From contig CM060838.1 in assembly GCA_030762175.1 (NCBI GenBank), positions 22,376,001-22,440,000 on the forward strand: a DNA stretch of 64,000 nucleotides. The letters run 5' to 3'. The notes beneath the pieces are model-generated. The model ran no database searches. It worked only from the letters and a program-made list of their open reading frames with translations, and was not told where the DNA came from. Positions 46,243-58,578 of the stretch are shown here, piece by piece (the stretch's first letter is position 1; each line of letters opens with the position of its first letter). A program made the translations under genes and the position numbers. The stretch comes from Metallyticus violacea (taxonomy: Eukaryota > Arthropoda > Insecta > Mantodea > Metallyticidae).

Positions 46243-46538
46243 TCAAAACTTAAAACTCGGTCCTGGTGGTGTAGTGGTTACCATACTTGCCTTCTAAACC
46301 CGGCAAGGATCGATGGATTTTTTCGGGCTTAAAAATCCTAAGTGTGGCTTCCTTCGGAAGAGAAGTAAAGCCGTGGGTTCCATGTCGTACATTTACTGCA
46401 CGTAAAAGAACTCAAGCCTGAAAGAGAGGCCTCTGAGCAAAATTTGTCGGCCGTTGCACTCCCTGAGTTGAATGGGACGCTGATGACCTGAGATGTTAAA
46501 GAGCGTCCATAAATAAAACAAACAATCAAAACTTAAAA
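46243..46538 (+). mobile_element. SINE-A, full length, with 13-bp target duplication
   Basis: TCAAAACTTAAAA flanks the element at 46243-46255 and 46526-46538. The head CGGTCCTGGTGGTGTAGTGG is complete, but the anticodon/T-arm region is shortened (the AAGATCGCGGGTTCG part is missing), so the B box is lost while the insertion boundaries are intact. Confidence 0.95.
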
Positions 46539-46619
46539 AATATAATTGCTTTAGTAGGAGAGAACTGATTGAGAAAATTGTTCAATTGTGGTATCATGTA
46601 ATTAAACCTCGTGTGTGCG
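46539..46619. other. Short spacer
   Basis: AT-rich spacer between the SINE-A and the Penelope relic. Confidence 0.4.
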
Positions 46620-47080
46620 AGGTGAAAATGTTTGAAGAGGCAAAGGTAGAGAGCTATTATAAGAGGAGAGGGTAAGTGTTGGGGGAATTATGGCGCAGAC
46701 GTTGTTTGTTGAACAGTAACGGATTACAAGTCTTGTTTATTGAAATTATTGTTTATATTATCTGAACGCTACTTTTATTTCCAAGGCCTCTCTACCACCC
46801 AGATTAAAATATGCTGTTTGTTGTAGGTAATCGCTTCTGTGCTTTTCATATTTTATTCCATGGCAGTGGCATGTTCCGCAATCGCAGATTTTCCTGACTG
46901 ATTAAGGCGTAAATGTCGCCTATGTTCTACGGGTCGAATTTTAATGGATCTTCCGGTCATACTAATGCATACTTTTTCATATTCGCAAGGTATTTTATAT
47001 ACTCCTATAGAGTTGAAGGATATCTTGCGTTTATCACGAAACGCCGTTTTTTACTCATTGTAGTTATGAAAAAGGTTTTT
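46620..47080 (-). pseudogene. Penelope-like GIY-YIG endonuclease relic
   Basis: On the minus strand, at about 47005 downward, the frame reads GVYKIPCEYEKVCIS (GIY retained as GVY, YIG lost to CIS), then TGRSIKIRPVEHRRHLRLNQ and SGKSAIAEHAT. This aligns without gaps with the intact endonuclease at 22986-23120. After that come frameshifts (a REALE-like block is visible near 46785). The Cys pair and YIG are mutated, so it is inactive. No terminal repeats were found. The longer plus-strand frame here (46913-47251) is an antisense shadow. Confidence 0.8.
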
Positions 47081-49663
47081 GTGTTCTTTCTAAAAACCCG
47101 AGCTATATGCAGCGTGAAGCCTTCTATAAAAGACAAGAATGCTTTAATTAATGCAATATTAATTTATAAATGCCAAAAAACGTCGGTTTCAATTTTTTTT
47201 TTCAAATCTTCTTTAACAATTAGATTTTTCAAAACTTTGCTTCACATTTGACTCCCTGTCTCTTAATGAGATAGACCAACTGAGCTTTAATAGGAGATTA
47301 TATTTACAATATCCAGAGCATAACAGTGAGAAGATTTGAAATAAACTGATGTTTTAGAAACTTCCAGACTTACTGCAGCTAAATGTTATTTGAGATTCAA
47401 TTTGCCTATTAAAGAAAGAGAGCATATTTTAACGTCTCCATAAAATATGTAGAAAATGCAGTACAAAGAACAGAATGTACTTCTTAAAGAAACAGTTTAC
47501 TGGCGATAGCAAAATGAACGGAATGTTTCTCATAAAACTCGGATTTATATATACATATTTACAACAATTTATATGACATTTCAAGCTTTCTTTTTAACTG
47601 TAAAAACTTTTTTTTCGTTTCCTTCTGTTTTGAGGGCTGGCCTCAATACGTCGAAATCGCAAGATACTTTACGAGGGCTGTTCAACAAAGAATGAGCATA
47701 ACATTTTTATATGCATAATTTCTAGCGCAAAAATTTAACTGAAACAGGTAAAAAGGGGAGACACAATACCCGCGAGCAAAGCTAGTGTTTTATTTTAAAA
47801 TTTATGTTTTTACTGAAAGCATAAATGATTCTGTATTTAAAACTGACAGTGAGCATTAACATGTGTTATAAGAGATGTTGAAAAGAATGCTCCTCAGCGG
47901 TAATACATTGCCGGCATCTACGAAATTCTTGTATTTCATCTAACTTTTCTTACATAAAAACACTACCGTTTGGAACATATTTATTGCCATTGAGAGAACC
48001 TGAAACTCGCATTTTTAATAAATTAGCGAAGTTTCTGTATCTGGAATACGATTTCGGGGATATTTTCTTGCGAATTATTCTACCCCTTCTCTGCAAGAAT
48101 CCGATTTCATTATATGAAAATCCCTTCTTCAAGACTATATTCACGTAGTGACATAAAAATTAACAATAATTAGTACAAAATTTACACGCAATGAAAGCGC
48201 TGAATAACACAAGAGCGCAAAACCAGCCACCCTAAAAATAACTACAAGCTGCTAACTGCACATATATGGCATTGACGAGTTGACGAGCTCTGTCAAGTAC
48301 CAACCTTTCGTGTGGGTTATTCGTAATCCTATAGTGTGAAATCCCGGCCCTTCCGAAAATGCAAATCTAAAGGGCAAAGTACGTAATTGCCAATTTCTTT
48401 GTTAACATCTCGATAATTTTGTAATTCTGGTTTCTTTACTAATAGACGCAATTTAAACACTAACACGTTTCATTTTAAAAGCCAATAACTTTATATTAAA
48501 ATACTTGAAATCATAATCGGTCAAGAAGCTGCAACACCAAACAGAAAATAAACGGAAACGGAAATTTGGTACCAGCTGACAAAGAAGTTGTTTCATCATC
48601 AGAGTTTCTGTTGCTTTCTTACCGATAGAAACACTAGACGGAAGTGACGAATTAGGTCCGTTTAGCTACCAGATGCGCAGAAATTGATCTTTTTTCTTTC
48701 GGTTTTTCTTAGGGGGGGTACGATAATTTTGCTTTTTCTTTTGATCGAAATTCTTAATATGGAGGAATTCGAAATAATTAGGAATAATCGGGAATAGTTG
48801 ACATCTCTGCTCAAATAGCCTCTCTGTAGTTGCTTGCCGTTAGTTTTTGGTAAACATCTTGATAGGCTGAAATGATTGTTTCAGCATACAAATATTCCAA
48901 GTTATAATTCATATCTGGGTTTTTAAAAAAGAGTAGGATTGGGTAAAGGGTTCAGGTCTTAAGTACTAAATTTAAAAATAAAATATTAATCTTTTAGTAA
49001 TAGAATGCGTTTGTAAGAGAAAAGTTAGTTTCAACCGCTTGTGTAAGCACATTATAAACAAAAATCTAAACTTTCTCAGTTTCTCAGAATGAGGTTTAAA
49101 ACGATTCAACTTTAAAAGTTAGAACGATAAAAGTTCAAGTTTCTATCCGTGTCAGATAAATACGCATGAAAGTTTGAAATAGCGGGTTGCTCATTAAAAA
49201 GTCAGCGTATAAAATTATCTGGGTGTTGTTTCCCTAAGGGTTATTAATTTTTGAGACTTTACGCAAAGTTTACCGGAGATTTACGATATCATGTAATGAA
49301 TGACACTAAAATTATGTGGTAATAAAGGCAATGCTCTTACAGAATTACAGAGATTGGCCTCTCTCTTTCTGTTACATGCAATACGAGCATAGAGAAAGGG
49401 GGAAAGACAGAAAAGAGAGTTAAAATAACATGTTATTGTATTATAGTAACCAGGTCAAAGTAAATGAATGGTACATTTATACAGAACGACGATTTTTTCA
49501 TTTATTTCTGGAAAGTTTCAAAACTAATCTAAGTTGAAAGACGTACTATATGTAAAAGTGTTGAATAATTTCCTTCAAAAGCTCAAACATTTTGGATTTG
49601 AATGCAAAAAAATGTACTTGGCTTAAGGGATGTGGAACAATACACATTCAAGGAATGTATACG
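47081..49663. other. No recognisable feature
   Basis: AT-rich throughout. A minus frame of 64 codons (47950-48144) is basic in composition and unrecognised. A 47-bp G/A-rich patch sits at 49380-49425. Confidence 0.45.
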
Positions 49664-49950
49664 TTAGAACAAGGTGCTGTAGTAACTGATTTCAGAGGCC
49701 GGGGTCAGCCAGAGGGCACCGCTAGTTATCTCAGTGATGATGGTTAAGGTGATATGTTTATTGTTCACAGGGGGGAGGGAATTCCTTAAACCTATGGGGA
49801 ATGAAATTTTTAATGACGCAAATGAGTTTGGATCCTTAAATCTATTTGGCATCTTCTCAGAGTAAGGAAAAATTCCTTTCCCAGATGGCTTGACCTGACA
49901 TGAATCTCAGGATTAGTGGTCAAAAGCGCTATTACTGGACCAGGGAGGGG
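49664..49950 (-). mobile_element. Possible tRNA-derived SINE
   Basis: On the minus strand CTGGTCCAGTAATAGCGC begins a tRNA-like order ending in CATGTCAGGTCAAGCC, followed by a GC-richer body to about 49690. No second copy in the window supports it. Confidence 0.3.
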
Positions 49951-50820
49951 GTTTATTTAACTGTGATATTACTATAATTATATAATTTCGCATGCGCGGC
50001 AGTCAAATTCACTGGTTCAGCTGCCAAAGAAAGATATTTATTAAAGAAATAAACAGGATGGCACTAATGAGGAGAGATGCATTTGCTTTACAAAATGAAG
50101 TGAGTTATTTCAAATGCTTATATCTTTTTTCATTCTGTATTTATGTTTATAATTTTCTTGTATATTCCTAAAATCTACCTTGATAAATGTTTAGTACCTC
50201 ATATCAACAAATTGCAACCTCTCTGGGTTGATTTATATCTTCATAGGAAATATTTGTTTATTGTAATTTATTTGGTGAACCATTTTATTCCAAAGCTAGA
50301 AGATCAGAACGAAATAATCAGCATCATTTATTAGATATAGTGTCTTTCATATATTGTGTGTTTTGGGGATATAGCCTTTTAATTGCTAGAAAAATGAATT
50401 CAGAAAAAAACAGTGCTGAATTCAACGCGGATTGCCTGAACTAATTATCTTACTGTAGAATATATATCACCAATTTGTATTACATACCTCATTGCTATAA
50501 ACTATTTGATTTTTATTCCCTGGATCATATCTTCAGTCTGAAATAATTTACTTGTCTCTTCCTCAGCATTGGTTTGGAAAATTATCACCATTTGCAACGA
50601 AAGCGAGTTACGTTTTCTCAGCTGGTTGTTTTTATATTTCGCATTTTAGCATAATGCAAAGCAGTTTGTTCAGATCGTTATGGAAATAGATTAACTTATT
50701 AATTACATCGATATAGGATAAAATTATTTCATTGACGTTTGATAAAATGGAAATAGCAGCTGAAAATCATATGTACTGATAATTCTTTTTTGTTCTCTGG
50801 ACCCTGTTCCACAAAAATAG
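49951..50820. other. No recognisable feature
   Basis: AT-rich with no supportable gene. Confidence 0.45.
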
Positions 50821-51159
50821 GGTCTAATACATTAATGAATGAATAGTGTTTAACGCCCGTTTTTGCTACAGAGGCACCACAGGCGATGGACACTGGTGAT
50901 ACATGAAATGAAATGATATATTGGGAAAGGATTTATTTTTATTTTTATGGAAGGAATCGTTCCAGGCCTAAGTTTAGGGTACCCGTTCCAGGCCTAAGTT
51001 TAGGGTACCTCCCCGGCATTTGCCATTTATGAGGACTGAGGAAAACCTGGAAAAAACCTCAGTCAGGAAGGACGGTCCTGGCGGTATTCGAACCCAGACC
51101 TCCCGCTCACGAGTCCGAGACTTAACGACCTCGGCCACCCGTGGCGGTCTAATACATTA
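50821..51159 (-). mobile_element. SINE-B, full length, 14-bp target duplication, internal 26-bp duplication
   Basis: GGTCTAATACATTA occurs at 50821-50834 and 51146-51159, bounding a complete minus-strand SINE-B. Within it, a 26-bp unit beginning GTTCCAGGCCTAAG is present twice head to tail (50959-50984, 50985-51010) with one base difference. The two outermost G bases of the right target copy could equally be the start of the SINE. Confidence 0.94.
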
Positions 51160-51602
51160 CAATTTATGTACTTGTAACCCTCGTTATTAGTACGATTGTG
51201 TTAAACAAGGTTTCTGCTACACTTGTAATAACATAATTTTTTCCTGTTTTGTTCCACAGAAGTACTATTAGTATTAGTCTAGCGCTTGTAAGTTGTAAAT
51301 TTCTCTACAAGCGTAGGAACCCCTCCCCCATTCGAGTCATATGACGAGCTGTACTCACATAAGATAGTAATGCCATATAATCGTATGACAAGCACAGCTC
51401 GCGAGAGTTCGTTGGTCAATAAAACTGCATGTATTTGCATTTCTAAGTCACCAGTTGCATTCAAAGGAAATGAGAATGGAATTAAATACATTTAGTTCTT
51501 GAAAGTCTACATGAATTGTCTCGTCATTAGTTATATGCTGTATAAAGTTACTCTTTAATTGCAAAGTACAGCTAACCTCGTAGCAAAATGACAAGATAAG
51601 CA
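51160..51602. other. No recognisable feature
   Basis: This is the presumed 5' flank or untranslated part of the piggyBac-like relic; no inverted repeat or TTAA boundary could be assigned. Confidence 0.35.
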
Positions 51603-53128
51603 ATGAGACGTGATAACAAAGAGGTTTTGGGAACATTTATTGAAAGTGTTCTAAACAGTGACAGCGAACTTAGTGAAATTTCTGATTTTGAAAGAGAAAA
51701 TGAAGATACAATTAGTACTTCTGTCTATGAATCTAGCTCTGAATGTAATTCAGAAACTAATAACGATAATGATGATAATTCCGCTCCAGGCCCTTCAAAT
51801 TGTGCTGGCATTGTGGCGCAAGGGAAACAAAGTGATTAGAACTGAATAAAACTGATAATAATCCCATTGTGTACCCACACAGGGATTGCAGTGGAGTCTG
51901 TAAAGAATTACTAAAAAAATATAAATCAAGGTCACCTTCAGAAATTGATTTTTTTTAACTTATGGGACCCCTACTAGAAAAAAAAAATTGTGCGAAAACA
52001 AATGATCATGCTACAAATAAATGCACAATTATGAAAGAGGGAGGGAGGAAAAAAACTGAAAGACTGTTTGATATACCAGGTTAGATTAGAGCGTACTTTG
52101 TTCAAGTTATTCTGATGTCTGAAGTGCGAAAGTGACAAATTCGACTATACTCGAGTATGACGAAATGCGCTGATTTGGAGAAACAACGACCAGAGTCGCT
52201 ATTTCTGCAATTCACCGACGATAGAAACGAAGACCGAAATGATAAACTAAAAAGGGTTAGGCATATCTTTCAGCATTTTTCTACAAAATTGTTAGGGATG
52301 AAGCCTATTGAAATGCAGAGGTCGCCTCTCATACGTGCAAAGAAATAGATCCATTCGTGCAATATTTGGAATAAAATTTTACAAAAATTGAGAATGTTCT
52401 AGGTATTACTTGTACTTAAAATTTATGCAGGTGATGGTTTGACAGATTGTTAGAAGTCAAACATTATATCTGGTATTTGTCTCCAAATCTCTTTAGAGGA
52501 TTGATGGATACAGAAGCTAATGTACCGTGAGAGCAAATAGGAAGGAAATGCAGTCTGATATCTCTCCATAATAAACTGGACTGTAGTAACGATTATGAAT
52601 CATGGACTGCAAAGAATGTGCTGTGTGCTAGGTGGGAGGATATCAAGGACATTTTTTCCCCATGAACGAAACTCCAAGCTGCTGACATTACAGTAACAGG
52701 CAAGCTGAGAAGAAGGAAAGGACAAACACCCAGGGAGGAGATAAAGAAACTGAAGCATGTCCTTGAGTGCCAGAAGGGAATGGGAGGTGCGGATGTGCAA
52801 GATCAAGTGACAGCTTTGTTTCCTGTAAAGTCGCGCAGTTAAAAGTTACAAGAAAATGTTTTTCTGTCTGCTAGACATGTGCATATACAACTGTTGCAGA
52901 TGACTTGTAAGAAAAAGACCAAACACACGGACTTTGCAACCAACATCTCTCATCAGCTGCTTTAAAGCGCAACACTACCAGAGTACAATGTTAAGAGGTC
53001 TACCTTCAGCTGGGAATATCCCATTGAGACTGCAAGCTAAAATATGGGCCCACTTTCCGATGCAAATTCCACCCACAGACAAGAAAAGAAAGAGGGGAAA
53101 AAAAGCGCAACGTGTTGTATGCTACAGT
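51603..53128 (+). pseudogene. piggyBac-like transposase relic
   Basis: Family blocks appear in the correct order across several frames. An acidic N-terminus (SDSELSEISDFERENED) opens the frame at 51603. LFLQFTDDRNEDRNDKLKRV lies at about 52200, FGIKFYKN and KIYAGDG at about 52366-52436, and TVRANRKEMQ at about 52525. NVLCARWEDIKDIF follows at about 52613, KGMGGADVQDQV at about 52775, and the basic IPPTDKKRKRGKKAQRVVCY end at about 53065. These match the piggyBac plan (NDRLxKIRP, GIKxxxL, CGTVRANRK, GMGGVDxxDQ, then a Cys-rich tail). The last catalytic Asp (GGAD) survives, but earlier ones are mutated or out of frame. A SINE-A cuts the C-terminal Cys domain at about 53129. Confidence 0.85.
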
Positions 53129-53362
53129 ATCACGCGTTCAATCTGGGCCAGAATAAATTTATTTTATCGGGCGTAAAATCCTAAGTGTGGCTTCCTTCGG
53201 AAGGGAAGTAAAGTCGTGGGTCCCATGTTGCAGATTTACGGCACGAAAAAGAAACTCGAGCCTAAAACAAGAGGACTCTGAGCAGAATTTATCGGCCTTT
53301 TCACGCCTGAATTGAATGGATCGCTGGTGACCTGGGATGTTAAAGAGCGCCGTAAATAAACC
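53129..53362 (+). mobile_element. SINE-A, 5'-truncated, at the end of the piggyBac relic
   Basis: It starts in the B-box region (CGCGTTCAATCTGGGCCAG) and continues through TTATCGGGCGTAAAATCC and the TTCCTTCGGAAGGGAAG core to GAGCGCCGTAAATAAACC. The piggyBac frame reads into it without a gap. Confidence 0.9.
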
Positions 53363-53604
53363 AAAATATTTTTCTTACCCTTTATTTGGAGAACTGTTTT
53401 GAGATCTAACACCCCAAAAATCATATTAGGCCATCAACATTATCAAGTCGACACTACCAATATCATGCATGCGAAATTTCAAGAAACAATATTGGTTGAT
53501 TTTATATGCATTTTAAATTTTAAAACACATTTGTGCAGCTACACGAGGATTTAAATCAGATTTCTGAGGTGTTAATGAGGACATTAAAATATGGTATCAA
53601 TCGA

Positions 53605-53873
53605 TAAACGGTGTTTAACGCCCGTTTTAACTACTGAGGCAACACAGGCGGTGAACATTGATGGTGCGCGAGATGAAATGATTTTTTGGGATTTTTTTAA
53701 GGAAGGAAACGTTCGAGGCTTAGGTTTAGGGTATATCCCCGGCAAATACCATTTAGGAGGACTGAGGAAAACCTAGAAAAAACCTCAGTCAGGGAGGATA
53801 ATCCTGGCGGGATTCGAACCCCAGACCTCCCACTCACGAGTCCGCACCTTAACGACCTCGGCCACCCGTAGCT
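53605..53873 (-). mobile_element. SINE-B, near full length
   Basis: On the plus strand it starts GTGTTTAACGCCCGTTTTAA and ends GGCCACCCGTAGC, with B box GGGATTCGAACCCC. It is the cleanest head in the family together with 50835-51148. Confidence 0.92.
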
Positions 53874-54336
53874 GTGTTTCTGGGTGTAATTTTGCAATAA
53901 AACATAGGGATATAGGCCCAAAATTATTGTATGTATAAAGAGAAGAATTCAAAACAGCACGGAAACCCGCGCGATACGTTACATTCGCCCACTGGCCTTC
54001 ATTTGTCTATGCTCCATGCCAACACAGTTCGGAAGTTTTTATTCCAAAATTGCGATAGGTGTATTAAAAGCATGCCAAGCGCAATTTTAGATTGAATTTA
54101 ATGAAGGGGCGTGTACCACCAAGTTTGCATTCAGAAACTGAGACAGCAGAAAACCTTCTTATTCAACTTTCAGAAGGCTGAAAATTGCCTGAAGAAACAC
54201 TACATTATGTTATTTGCATTGCCATCAAAATGTTACAAATCAAGAGATTAACCTCGCATGTTCAAGAACAGAAAAAAAAAAAAATAATAATAAAACCTAA
54301 GCGCTTATCGTATGTCATATGTTCAAGAAATGAATA
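53874..54336. other. Probable 5' remainder of a transposase relic
   Basis: Weakly protein-like frame pieces lie around 53990-54240 but nothing is assignable. An A14 run is at about 54273-54286. Confidence 0.3.
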
Positions 54337-54543
54337 GGAGGATCACGAAAAACTGTTCTGCCACCCACATTTCCCGATCTATCACCTTCCGACTCCTTTA
54401 ATTTGGGTCTATTGAAGTGGAAAATGTACATAAGTAAACCATGTACAGTCTTACAACTCAAAGAAGATATATATCAAGAGATTAAAGATTCGGTAACGTT
54501 TTACAGTGTGTGCTTGGATATGGGAAAAGATTTTTCAGCATAG
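54337..54543 (+). pseudogene. Tc1/mariner-superfamily transposase C-terminus
   Basis: An open frame reads GGSRKTVLPPTFPDLSPSDS, FNLGLLKWKMYISKPCTVLQ and LKEDIYQEIKDSV before a TAG at 54541. It corresponds to the IxxPPRSPDLSPxDFFLWGYLKxKVY...LxxLKxxIxxEI end of insect IS630/Tc1/mariner transposases, including the third catalytic Asp. Only this end is readable. Confidence 0.65.
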
Positions 54544-55908
54544 ATTAAAGATTATGTTTTGCAACGTTGAATTGTGTGTTTATGTGTGTATATAAATATG
54601 TAGGGGGAGAATTTCTCTTTATTCTGTTCCCCGGGAGGAATTTTCCGCCCGATATTTCAAACGTCCAGGATTTCATGAAACCAGTTAGTGCATTCATTTT
54701 AAACATGTGTGGAAAATTTCAGTTGGAATATAAAAAAAGGAATAAATGTAATAGTATTTAAAAAACCTAGCGACTATTGCTTTTTGAAATACAATATGTA
54801 TTTGTGATCGATGTTTTGTTTCAATTTCGTAATAACATAACCCATCAACGAGCAACATTTATTTGCAGTTTTTGAACGTATGAGTGAACAAACAATAAAC
54901 ATTAAAATCACAGCTAGTTTAGTTCTTTACAAAGGATAGGGTATATTTTTGATTTTAATTCCAGTTAAAGGCACTATTCACCAATTGTTTGGAAAAAATA
55001 ACGAAATTATCATGGTTTACTAAAATAACCGATATACGATATTTAGACTGGTTTGCACAATGTACATTGTAGCAGAGTTTTTGCTCTATTTTAATACATT
55101 TTAAGTGAAAGCGTTTCACTACATGCCATTAGATTCCGCTGTTATATTCATAAAGTGATGTTGTAAACTAGCAGTCGGTTTCCCAGCTTTTGTTCTAAAA
55201 CGTAATGCTAATATTCGTTCTCTTTAAATGTACAAAATCAGCCATATTGTGTGGGTTGTAAGTTAATGACTTTAAAAATATCAATTGGACAATTGCATTG
55301 TTCTACATTCAATATAAAATTAAACAGAATATTATAAAAAAGGTTCTTACCTTTAAAATAATGTTATATAGCAAACTTTCTTTCTGAAGAAACCGCCTTG
55401 TTTGATTAAGAACGTAGGAACTGAGCAACAGACAAACTGATTCACGAAAACTCGACTTGAAAAATTGTGCTCAATTCCCTCTTGGATCGGCGCTGCAAAA
55501 TTGCTGCAGGAGCTCTTTTTTCCCCAAGAGGCCACTCAGGATGCCAGACTTACCTGCAACAAGAAATGATTCGCAATCAGGTCTAAAAGAGACAGCAAGA
55601 AATAAACTTCCTCGAGTTAGGAACTCTGCTGTACCCAAACCGTTACTGATTTAATTTGTCCAGATTTATGTGATCGAACATAAGAAAGAGTGGTATGGAG
55701 ATATTTCGAAAGGCAAAGATTGGTAGATAAGCTGACAACACACTCGATTTATCATTTGTGAAATATTGTGTCTTCCAGATATGCATGCACGAATAAAGGC
55801 ATTGCTCTATTGCCGAACCAACCGGTGGAGGAGCAATTGAATGAAGAATCAGTGCTTTGAAATTCCTCTCACATATTAACACCATGAAGGAGATTGATTT
55901 ATTTGTTT
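54544..55908. other. No recognisable feature
   Basis: AT-rich to about 55430, then slightly GC-richer to 55650 with unrecognised short frames on both strands. Confidence 0.4.
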
Positions 55909-56166
55909 TATTTACAGTCGCTCTTTAACATCTCAGGTCATCAGCGTCCCATTCAATTCACGGCGTGAAACGGCCGACAAATTTTGCTCAGAGGCCTCTT
56001 CTTTCAGGCTTCAGGTTCTTTTTCGTGCGGTAAATGAACGACACGGGACCCACGGTTTATTTCCCTTCCGAAGAAGCCTATTTAAGATTTTTGCGCCCCG
56101 AAAAAAGCCATCGATCCTTGCCGGGTTTGAACCCGCGATCTTGGGTTTAGAAGGCAAGTATGGTAA
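55909..56166 (-). mobile_element. SINE-A, head-truncated
   Basis: The plus strand runs from TTTACAGTCGCTCTTTAAC to GAACCCGCGATCTTGGG and AAGGCAAGTATGGTAA. The outermost part of the tRNA head (GGTCCTGGTGGTG) is missing. Confidence 0.92.
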
Positions 56167-56206
56167 TATTTGGGTACGCTCCGCTTGTTTTTTTATTATT
56201 AGTTAA

Positions 56207-56209
<3 letters not shown>

Positions 56210-56258
<49 letters not shown>
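56210..56258. repeat. (AAT)n microsatellite
   Basis: About 16 perfect AAT units. Confidence 0.95.
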
Positions 56259-56379
56259 TTATTTTAACACCACTTACTGGCTATTGCAGTCATGGGTTAC
56301 CATGTTGCATCACGTTTATGGGCAGCAGTACTTCAGCAGTGCATTGCATAAAAGGTGTAGAAATTGATGATGGTCAACT

Positions 56380-56465
56380 TTTTTTACGCTCGTTTTTACT
56401 ACTGAGGCACCACAGGCGGTGGACACTGATGATACAATGAAATGATAAATTGGGAAAGGATGTTT
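56380..56465 (-). mobile_element. SINE-B 3' fragment
   Basis: CGTTTTTACTACTGAGGCAC then GGCGGTGGACACTGATG and ATTGGGAAAGGAT are the terminal 85 bp of SINE-B, 5'-truncated, with a short T run at the tail side. Confidence 0.85.
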
Positions 56466-58578
56466 TGATACTACCGTTTGAATTAAATTAACCAAGGGTA
56501 ATGAGGTATATATGCTCGCTCTAGGGAGAAAGGCAAGATCAGGAATGGTCTGATTCAGACTAGGAGGTTGGAAGGCTCAAAAAAAAAAAAAAAATAACAG
56601 ATAGCTCTGGTGGGAGAATCTGACCAGTTTGTGGAGGGGATGAAGAATGGTATAAAGTAAAAAAAAGCTACTCTTACTATAACAAACACAATCAAAATTA
56701 AAGTCATCACTAATAATAATACATACTCACTAGCCAAATGTACTCACTTAAAATACCTAAGGAAAACGCTGTTTCCAGAAAAAAAAGGCAATTAGAGGTC
56801 GGTTGTCATTCTGTTTATTTTTTACATTACATTACATTAATTGGTTGAACACAGACATTTTCCTAGCCAATGGGCGAAACTAGATGCAATTTATTTTCTG
56901 GTTAAACTTAACAACTTCTGCAAATGTAAATAATATGTAAGTTCTTTCTTTGTAAATACCTTCTTCACATACATTTTTAATTATTATTACTTTATATATT
57001 TATTGCTTTTTCTTTTTTCTAATTGTGTATAATACTTAAGTATTTACTATCGATGTTCCATGCATAAAATAATCTGTAATATGTATATAGATTTTTATAA
57101 AATAAAGATGCACCTATTAATTCTAAATAAAGCGATCCAATTTCTCTTTATTTCTGTAGATGCACTGATAAAACATACCTCTGAGCTACAAATTTCTTTC
57201 AAAATCGTCTATCAGGATAATAAAACATGCCGAATCGAGTTTGAACAATATCTTTTCGAAAGGGCTATTGCATTCATTTTAAGCAGGTTTTTCATATTTG
57301 GCGCTCCGCCTACAAAGTATCCTCAATTCTGTGTCCTACTAAAACAGAACAGAACTTTGTTAATCCTATTAAGGCATATATTACAGTATTTAATCACAGA
57401 AAACGTAGTTTATCAACATTATACTTCAGCATCTTTAGCACGCACGCTGCTAATTTTACTGTATTACTTATTATTTTCACCTGCCTGAAGACGTGCGTTT
57501 CAGGATAATATGAATATAGTTTCGTATTATTTTCATTTGGATTCTGCGAGTCCGTCTGCCGTATTTGTAAAAATATTTTACAGCCTATACCTAAAAGTAT
57601 ATAGAAAACACAGCCTAAAATACTAGCCAATTACAGTTACAAACAGAAAATTAACACGTCATAATGAACTGTGCGTTATGCATGTTAACTAACCTTTTTA
57701 TAAATCCTCTTGGGTCTAATCCAGTTATTTTAGTTTTACAGTTTCATTTCCATGTGTTCATTAACAATTGCCTCACGCCGTATTCATTGCAGGAATTTCC
57801 ATGATTTATATTTTATTCTATTTTACCTTTAATTCAGATTTTCAGATATATTTATCATTTTAGTAATGTTCGTCTTATAAGACTGGTCTGTAAAACCAAA
57901 CCTTTACCTCGACCATAGAACTAAACTTTGATTTAGCTTAGTTTAGTTTCTTGGAAGCTTTATAGCAAGTTATTTTGTAAATAACACTCAATTTGCTCAA
58001 TTTGCAGATTGCAGCAAATCTTAAAGCTGTAGATAATGATCAATACATTTGTAGCATCTGTTTTTATTGATCATGGTATTCAGCTCACTGCAATGCCGCT
58101 TATTTGGTACCTTAGTAACCCTTGCTGACGAAACCTTCCATGCTCATCACTGATAGGTCCAAATCTAAGTGTGATTGTAAAATGTAATTTTTAAGACATG
58201 TTACATTCTATATCTATTTCAGAAAATTGCTAACTAAATTATAAGTGTTTTCAACTTTTTATTCCTAAGTAAACCACAACCAATGTTAAATAAATGCCCG
58301 GTTGATTTTTCCAGTGTATTAAATACTTTCTCAAAATTGTTATTATTTATTAATGATGTTATCTGCGACCATGTAAATCGTATTATTTAACTTTAGAACA
58401 ATAACTAGAGCTGCAGATACTGATGCAAATTCATTGCCGATATGCAGAAGAAAGACCTTCAAATTAATTTTTTATGAATCGATGAACAACAGTCATTTAA
58501 CCGGTTGGTGTTCATCCTTTACAAAAAAGATGCCCTGTCAATAACTGCAATGTCCTAGATAGCTGGGTTATGATGGTA
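56466..58578. other. No recognisable feature
   Basis: AT-rich. The 142-codon plus frame at 57060-57488 is hydrophobic and AT-driven, with no recognised domain, and is likely chance. Confidence 0.45.

Noticed and set aside
46913..47251. 112-codon plus-strand open frame
   Set aside because: It lies antisense to the degenerate Penelope endonuclease, whose protein similarity is on the minus strand.
57060..57488. 142-codon plus-strand open frame, longest simple frame outside the Penelope element
   Set aside because: AT-driven hydrophobic composition, no recognisable domain, no splice or start context.
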